Shown one piece after another: positions 51,377 through 55,758 of a DNA stretch of 55,758 nt. The position numbers were made by a program, and so were the translations under genes. The notes beneath the pieces were generated by a model. That model was not told the origin of the DNA, searched no databases, and was given only the letters and a program-made list of their open reading frames with translations. This DNA is from JADGHQ01 sp045805385 (GTDB lineage Bacteria; Actinomycetota; Thermoleophilia; Solirubrobacterales; Thermoleophilaceae), in contig JBJMLG010000180.1 of the NCBI GenBank assembly GCA_045805385.1, positions 1 through 55,758 of the forward strand, in the 5' to 3' direction. How positions within the stretch are numbered: the first letter of the stretch is position 1; each line of letters opens with the position of its first letter.

Positions 51377-52842
51377 GAGCCTACCCCGAAATGTTCAAGG
51401 ATCGCTGAGGCCGCATCTTCGAGAGTCCACTGTGCCCGATCCGCGCCCGATGCAGGCCCCGTTCCGGCGAACATGAGCACGCCCTCGGAGTCGTCGCGGT
51501 GGAGCGAGCCGTGGCTCCCGCCGCCCACGTGGTCGGCGCCGCCCCAGTCCACGAACTCGAAGCCCGGCGTGGCCGAGAGCAGGAGGTCGCCGGAGCCCGG
51601 GCAGGTGAGCGCCGACCAGAGTCGCCCCAGCGCGTTCGGGTACTCGGCGCTCCGCACGCGGCCATTCGACGTGTCGAGCCCGAGCGCGGCAAGGTCGCCG
51701 TCCACGCTCCAGCGGCCGCCGCGGAGGTCCTCGAGCTCGCCGCCGGGACCGAACCGCAGCTCGCCGCGGTGCGACCAGACGCTCGCCTCCTCCGGCGAGG
51801 TGAGCTTGGCGACGAGGTCGATGCCCGGCTCGCCCTGCAGCCGCCGCTCGATCGCCGGAAGCAGGCGCTCGCGGCGCTCGGGATCGACCACGTACACCAT
51901 CGCTGAGCGAGCCGCCGGGGAGATGGCGATCTCCGCGCCGTCGGCGGTGCCCTGGCGCGGGCCGAGCACCTGCCAGCCCGCGAGCACGTCGGCGAGGTTC
52001 ACGCGATCCTCGATCAGCGTCTGCGAGTGGTCCGACATCACGATCACCGCGTGCTCGTCGAGGAAGCGCTCGGGCCCGCCCGCCACGTGCATGATCCGCT
52101 CGAGCGCGCGATCCGCCGCGGCGATCGACTGCAGCTGCGAGTCCGGCCCGTACCTGTGGGACCAGGTGTCGTTGTCGGGCAGCGAGAACAGCATGAAGTC
52201 GAAGAGGTCGTTCTCCACGAGGTAGGCGCCGACGCACCCGGTGTGCTGGTCGCGCATGCCCGGGCGGCCGAGCATCGACCGGCACGGCGTCTTGCGCGAC
52301 GCGAACAGGTCCGCGTAGAACAGCTCGGTCGGGCCCCACACGGCATGGTGGAACTGCGCGAGCCGGGCGATCGCCGGGTACACGCCGCCCACCTGTATCT
52401 CGTGGCGATGGCGGCCGCGGTAGATCAGGTAGGTGGTCCCGGCCGTCCTGAGCCCCGCGTCGTCGAGGTGCTCGAACACCGTGAGGTGCTCGCGGCTCAG
52501 GTGAGCCATGTTCATGTTGTAGACCGTGTCGTAGAGCGAGCGGCGGATCCCGAAGGCACGCGTCGCCTCGAACGACGAGCCGTATTCCACGTAGCGCTCC
52601 TCGCCGCGGTGGTACCAGTTCATCGACGGGATGTAGTGGGCGCCCGGCCCGACGCCGGTCGCGATCGAGGCAGACGCGACGGGCGTCACCGACGGGTAGC
52701 TCGACACGCAGTCGCGCACGTATACGCCGCGCTCGGCGACCGCCTTCAACGCGGGCGCGCGGCCTTGCGCCATCGCCTGGTCGAGCATTGACGGCTTCAG
52801 CGAGTCGATGACGGCGAGGACGAGCTTCGCCGGCCGGCTCAT
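51373..52842 (-). CDS. Alkaline-phosphatase-superfamily (nucleotide pyrophosphatase/phosphodiesterase-like) enzyme
   Basis: 489 residues. Metal sites of the type I phosphodiesterase fold are complete: AVIDSLKPSM (Asp), SYPSVTPVASASIATG (Thr nucleophile), DNDTWSHRYG (Asp, His), VMSDHSQT (Asp-His) and a late His in ADHVGGGSHGS. No signal peptide or membrane segment is seen, so a cytoplasmic location is likely. ATGA overlaps with the DUF4126-like gene upstream and GtrA downstream tie it to the envelope glycan operon. Substrate not assigned. Confidence 0.82.
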   Translation of the reverse strand: MSRPAKLVLAVIDSLKPSMLDQAMAQGRAPALKAVAERGVYVRDCVSSYPSVTPVASASIATGVGPGAHYIPSMNWYHRGEERYVEYGSSFEATRAFGIRRSLYDTVYNMNMAHLSREHLTVFEHLDDAGLRTAGTTYLIYRGRHRHEIQVGGVYPAIARLAQFHHAVWGPTELFYADLFASRKTPCRSMLGRPGMRDQHTGCVGAYLVENDLFDFMLFSLPDNDTWSHRYGPDSQLQSIAAADRALERIMHVAGGPERFLDEHAVIVMSDHSQTLIEDRVNLADVLAGWQVLGPRQGTADGAEIAISPAARSAMVYVVDPERRERLLPAIERRLQGEPGIDLVAKLTSPEEASVWSHRGELRFGPGGELEDLRGGRWSVDGDLAALGLDTSNGRVRSAEYPNALGRLWSALTCPGSGDLLLSATPGFEFVDWGGADHVGGGSHGSLHRDDSEGVLMFAGTGPASGADRAQWTLEDAASAILEHFGVGS

Positions 52843-53435
52843 CTCAGGATGCGCAGGCCCGCGTACTTGCGGTCCTGCTCGCGCTGGCCGAGCAGCGCGA
52901 GCACGATGAAGGCCGCGACCGCCACGAAGCCGAGCGGCGGAAAGAGGATCGCAAGGCCCGCGAGCAGCAGCGCGGCGAGATCGGCCCAGGCTGGAAGCAG
53001 CCCGGCGGCCGCGGGGTCGAGCCGCCGGCGGGCGCGCCGGAACAGCCCACCGAGCGCCGCCCAGCCGAGCGCGGCGCACGCGACGCCGGCGATCAGCCCG
53101 GGCCAGCCCTGGTGGTGGCCCTCGGCGAGCGAGCCGGCGAACAGCAGCGCACCGAGCACGAGCGCGACCACGAGCAGCAGCAGGTCGAACTGGTCGCGGC
53201 CGTCAGGCGGGGTGGCGCGCCTGCGGTTCACCACGTACGACAGCACCGCCAGAGCGAACACCGCGGCGAGGAACCCGGGGCTCTCGAGAAAGCTGTACGA
53301 GGTGCCGTCGAAGTCGAGGCCCGTGTCGCCTCGCGCCAGCGCTCCCGCCAGCAGCGGCGGGAGGAACGGGCGTACCCCTGTGGCGCCTGAGAGTCCGGCG
53401 CCCTGCCCTATGTCGAAGGTCAGGCTGATGGCGAC
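52839..53435 (-). CDS. DUF4126-like membrane protein with no canonical start codon
   Basis: The usual start call would be GTG 53261, giving 140 residues beginning FALAVLSYVV. But the frame is open to 53477, and the added part reads AISLTFDIGQGAGLSGATG, VRPFLPPLLAGALARGD and GLDFDGTSYSFLESPGF, which matches the N-terminus of DUF4126-like proteins. No ATG, GTG or TTG exists in the added stretch; family alignment would put the start at a GTC (53435), ATC (53429) or CTG (53423). Four to five membrane segments. It ends with ATGA overlap into the phosphatase-superfamily gene. Coordinates give the family-predicted extent. Confidence 0.55.
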   Translation of the reverse strand, partial: VAISLTFDIGQGAGLSGATGVRPFLPPLLAGALARGDTGLDFDGTSYSFLESPGFLAAVFALAVLSYVVNRRRATPPDGRDQFDLLLLVVALVLGALLFAGSLAEGHHQGWPGLIAGVACAALGWAALGGLFRRARRRLDPAAAGLLPAWADLAALLLAGLAILFPPLGFVAVAAFIVLALLGQREQDRKYAGLRILR

Positions 53436-53519
53436 TGGTCGGTAGGTCCGACGGAGGCGAGTGACGATAGAAGATGCTCACGTCCGGGATACCCCTCCCG
53501 CCCAGTGCCAGCCGCGAAA

Positions 53520-55157
53520 TCAGCTCGTGTAGCTGACCTTGGACCAGTCGACCGCCTCGCCGGCGTACCAGTTGATCCCCGTCAGGTCGCTGCGGGTGCT
53601 CATCTGGAAGCCGGGCTGCGCGATCCACAGCCAAGCGGCGTCCTTCGCGACTATCTCCACGCACGGCTTGAACTTCTCGACGCGCTGCTCCCAGGTCAGT
53701 TCGGGGCGCCCCGCATCAGCCATGCAAGTGTCCGCCCGGGCGCTCTTGTACCCGCCCCAGTTGTTGGAGCTCTTCGACTGGTAGAAGACGCCGAGGGCGT
53801 AGGCGGGGTCCGGCGAATCGGCCCCGCCCTCGTAGAAGAACATCGGCCGCTTGGCGTTGAACAGCGCGTCCGGGAACGTGGAGGGCGGGAGCCCCTCGAC
53901 CTCGAGCACCACTCCGACGTCCTTGAAGGCACTCCGGAGCTGAGCGGTCACGGGCTCTCCGAGCGGGTCTGCGGTGTTGTAGGCGAGGCTCGTCTTGAAC
54001 CCGTTCCCATGGCCCGCCTCGTGCAGCAGTGCTCGTGCGCGTTCGGGGTCGTAGGTGTACGGGCGGAAGGAAGCGTCGAACCCGGCGGCGTGGTCCGAAA
54101 GCGGGCCGGCTGCCGGGCCGGCGAATCCTCGGTAGACCTGCTCCACGATCCGGTTATAGGGCGTCGCGTATGACAGGGCCTGCCGGACCCGGACATCGTC
54201 AAGCGGCGGGTACTTCGGGTTCATCGGGCACTGCGCGAGGGCGTAGCCCTGGAAGTTCCACAGGCGCAGGCCATGACGGTTCTGCACTCGCTGCATTTCC
54301 GCCGGCGACAGGAATTGCGCGGCTTGCGCGTCCCCGGACATCAGCGCGGCGAGCCGACCGGAAGACTTCGCGACCTCCCTGAACGTGATCTGCTCGAGCT
54401 TCGGCGGGAAGGGATGCTCCTTGTGGGCCACCCAGACGACCTGACGCCCGGGGCTGAGCCCATCGAGCTTGAAGGGACCGAAGCCCGCGTCGTGCGTCTT
54501 CAGCCAACCCTTGGCGTAGGGATCGGCGGACGTCGCATGGCTCTTCGCCAGCTTGGAGTCGACTATCGCGCGCCAGAACGTGCTCATCGTGAGGAGCAGG
54601 TCTGGCCCCGGCTCCGCCAGGTCGATGCGGAGCGTGTACTTGTCCAGGACCTTCACATCCTCCGGCCGCTTGATCGTGGCGAGCGTGTTGTAGAAGCTCG
54701 TGATGCCACGAAGGGCGAAGCTCCGCTCGAATGTCCACTTCACGTCCGCGGCCGTGAATTCGTTCCCCGCGTGACTGGGCCAGCCCTTTCGAAGCGAGAA
54801 GGTGTAGGTCCTCCCGCCGTTGGTCACCTGCCAACCCTCTGCCATGCGCGGCTCGGTTATGTCCTGGAAGTTCTCCGCCTGCCAAGCGAGGTCGAAGCCG
54901 CCCTCCTCGTCGGGCGCTGCGATCTGTTTCCACCGGGTCAGACGGTCGTTGAGGTTGAAGACGTGGTCCCACACCTCCCTGCCGAACACCAGCTCCCAAT
55001 CGAGGCTCGGGGGCGTCGACGCCGCCGCGACCACCAACTGATCCGAGCGTCCAGCTCCACCGCCGCAGGCCGCGAGAAACGTCCCTGCGAGCGGCGCGGC
55101 CACGACCACCCCCGCCGCTGACTTCACGAACGACCTGCGGGTGACCGGGTCCGTCAT
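53520..55157 (-). CDS. ABC-type peptide/oligosaccharide-binding lipoprotein (family 5) with Tat signal
   Basis: 545 residues. Start ATG 55157 with GGGAGG five bases upstream. N-terminus has twin Arg (TRRSFVKSAAG) and lipobox LAAC, so export through Tat with lipid anchoring. Family 5 marks: LDWELVFGREVWDHVFN, FTFSLRKGW-type strand, EFTAADVKWTFERSF, and DVRVRQALSYATPYN. Opp/Dpp-like proteins bind peptides, nickel or sugars; ligand unknown. No permease or ATPase genes are adjacent in this window. Confidence 0.88.
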   Translation of the reverse strand: MTDPVTRRSFVKSAAGVVVAAPLAGTFLAACGGGAGRSDQLVVAAASTPPSLDWELVFGREVWDHVFNLNDRLTRWKQIAAPDEEGGFDLAWQAENFQDITEPRMAEGWQVTNGGRTYTFSLRKGWPSHAGNEFTAADVKWTFERSFALRGITSFYNTLATIKRPEDVKVLDKYTLRIDLAEPGPDLLLTMSTFWRAIVDSKLAKSHATSADPYAKGWLKTHDAGFGPFKLDGLSPGRQVVWVAHKEHPFPPKLEQITFREVAKSSGRLAALMSGDAQAAQFLSPAEMQRVQNRHGLRLWNFQGYALAQCPMNPKYPPLDDVRVRQALSYATPYNRIVEQVYRGFAGPAAGPLSDHAAGFDASFRPYTYDPERARALLHEAGHGNGFKTSLAYNTADPLGEPVTAQLRSAFKDVGVVLEVEGLPPSTFPDALFNAKRPMFFYEGGADSPDPAYALGVFYQSKSSNNWGGYKSARADTCMADAGRPELTWEQRVEKFKPCVEIVAKDAAWLWIAQPGFQMSTRSDLTGINWYAGEAVDWSKVSYTS

Positions 55158-55274
55158 CGAGTCCTCCCGATCGGGTCCCGTGACGCTACCGCACACGCCA
55201 CCGCGCTCAAAGAACCTTCCCCTTACGAGCGCGAGCGACCAGAATGGTCTGCGGCTCCCGGAAAGGGTTTGGGT
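55158..55274. other. Divergent gap between the binding lipoprotein and the CHASE sensor
   Basis: 117 bases holding both promoters if the genes are independently transcribed. I see the lipoprotein ribosome site and a GGAAAGGG before the sensor start, but no convincing promoter hexamers or dyads. Confidence 0.4.
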
Positions 55275-55758
55275 TTGCGGCCGCGACAGATCGCACCAGT
55301 AGCGCTGATCCTCGGTTTGACCGTTGCGGGATTCGTGGGGGCCCGCGCGCTCGGCGACCGAGATGCGCGACGCGACGCCGACCACCGTGCGGAGGTCGCG
55401 GCCGCCCAGATCCGCGGGCGCGTCGAGGAGGGGGCATCGCTCGCCGAGAGCCTCCGCCGCTTCATGGCCGGCGGCGCCGGGAGCGGCGTCACGAGCCAGG
55501 AGTTCGAGAGCAACGCGGCGAGATGGCTCAGCCCGGCAGGCTTCCCTGCCGCCGCGTGGGTCGAGCAGATCTCGGCTTCCCGGCGTGCCGCGTACGAGCG
55601 GCGGACCGGACACAGCATTGCCACCCGCGACCCGGGCGGCAGGCTCGCCCCGGCCCCGACGCGGTCCTCCGACCTGCCGGCGACGCTCGTCTCGAGCATC
55701 CCGCCCATGACGGTGCCTGGGATCGACCTCGGCGGCGACTCGGGGATCGCGGCGGTGC
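55275..55758 (+). CDS. CHASE-domain membrane sensor, N-terminal part (cut by window edge)
   Basis: 161 codons from TTG 55275 (GGAAAGGG upstream) run open to the window end. One membrane segment (about 6-24, APVALILGLTVAGFVG), a short coiled region with EVAAAQIRGRVEEG, then FPAAAWVEQISASRRAAYER and PPMTVPGIDLGGD, which match CHASE sensor domains ('W-x-x-x-I...R-x-x-x-E', then 'P...G-x-D-L'). The output domain (kinase, GGDEF or other) is beyond the window. Confidence 0.65.
   Translation, partial: MRPRQIAPVALILGLTVAGFVGARALGDRDARRDADHRAEVAAAQIRGRVEEGASLAESLRRFMAGGAGSGVTSQEFESNAARWLSPAGFPAAAWVEQISASRRAAYERRTGHSIATRDPGGRLAPAPTRSSDLPATLVSSIPPMTVPGIDLGGDSGIAAV

Overview
The window is a high-GC (about 70% by eye), densely packed bacterial chromosome segment with many GTG and TTG starts and frequent 4-base GTGA/ATGA overlaps. 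The gene content suggests an actinomycete-type bacterium, probably class Thermoleophilia (Solirubrobacterales and relatives): a two-component system followed by HtrA as in mycobacterial mprAB-pepD, dUMP-forming dCTP deaminase, TreT, several polyprenol-sugar GT-C glycosyltransferases, partner-switching regulators, and menaquinone plus qcr genes. The class-level placement is an inference from content and style; no rRNA is present.

Layout. 1-6787: HAD hydrolase fragment, PIG-V-like mannosyltransferase, MscS channel, class A PBP, MptB-like mannosyltransferase, thiL and a tiny FlgM-like protein. 6958-14710: a degenerate M28-like membrane protein; response regulator, sensor kinase and HtrA lipoprotein; then an inositol-phosphatase-like enzyme, a degenerate RsbW-like protein and TreT. 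14707-16589: a GT20 synthase and a Pro/Ala-rich membrane-anchored protein. 16652-24922: the replication/ribosome block rpsF / ssb-rpsR-rplI / dnaB / dnaC-like loader / purA, interrupted after rpsF by two inverted regulatory genes (GAF-PAS-GAF-PP2C phosphatase and a sigma-region-2/zinc-finger fusion) and carrying a 125-bp palindromic element between rplI and dnaB. 24924-29580: a membrane protein and a Wbp-type nucleotide-sugar operon (2-epimerase, 6-dehydrogenase, Gfo/Idh oxidoreductase, hexapeptide acyltransferase). 29723-33031: TauE/SafE permease, class IV aminotransferase, SRPBCC protein, then a gene-poor pocket with tRNA-Lys(CTT). 33100-35988: STAS antagonist, TPR-like membrane protein, tatC, tatA, dcd. 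36112-41154: zinc-ribbon protein, small membrane protein, polyprenyl diphosphate synthase, menG and a three-gene cytochrome bc complex. 41227-45029: tetrapyrrole block (helical ORF, hemL, a fused siroheme decarboxylase, hemB). 45084-47992: ABC-2 exporter and a YmdB-type phosphoesterase. 47927-53435: envelope locus with two GT87-like enzymes, GtrA, an alkaline-phosphatase-superfamily enzyme and a DUF4126-like protein. 53520-55758: Tat-exported peptide-type binding lipoprotein and the 5' end of a CHASE-domain sensor.

How parts work together. MenG and the prenyl synthase make menaquinone, which the Rieske/cytochrome b/cytochrome b-c complex would oxidise; the neighbouring tetrapyrrole genes supply heme. 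TatA/TatC in the window would serve Tat-type substrates such as the Rieske protein and the binding lipoprotein. Partner-switching parts (phosphatase, STAS, RsbW-like) are scattered rather than in one operon. The features most worth a second look are the palindromic element at 21238-21362, the sigma/anti-sigma fusion inside the ribosomal-protein block, the fused siroheme decarboxylase in the heme cluster, and several degenerate enzyme-like proteins.
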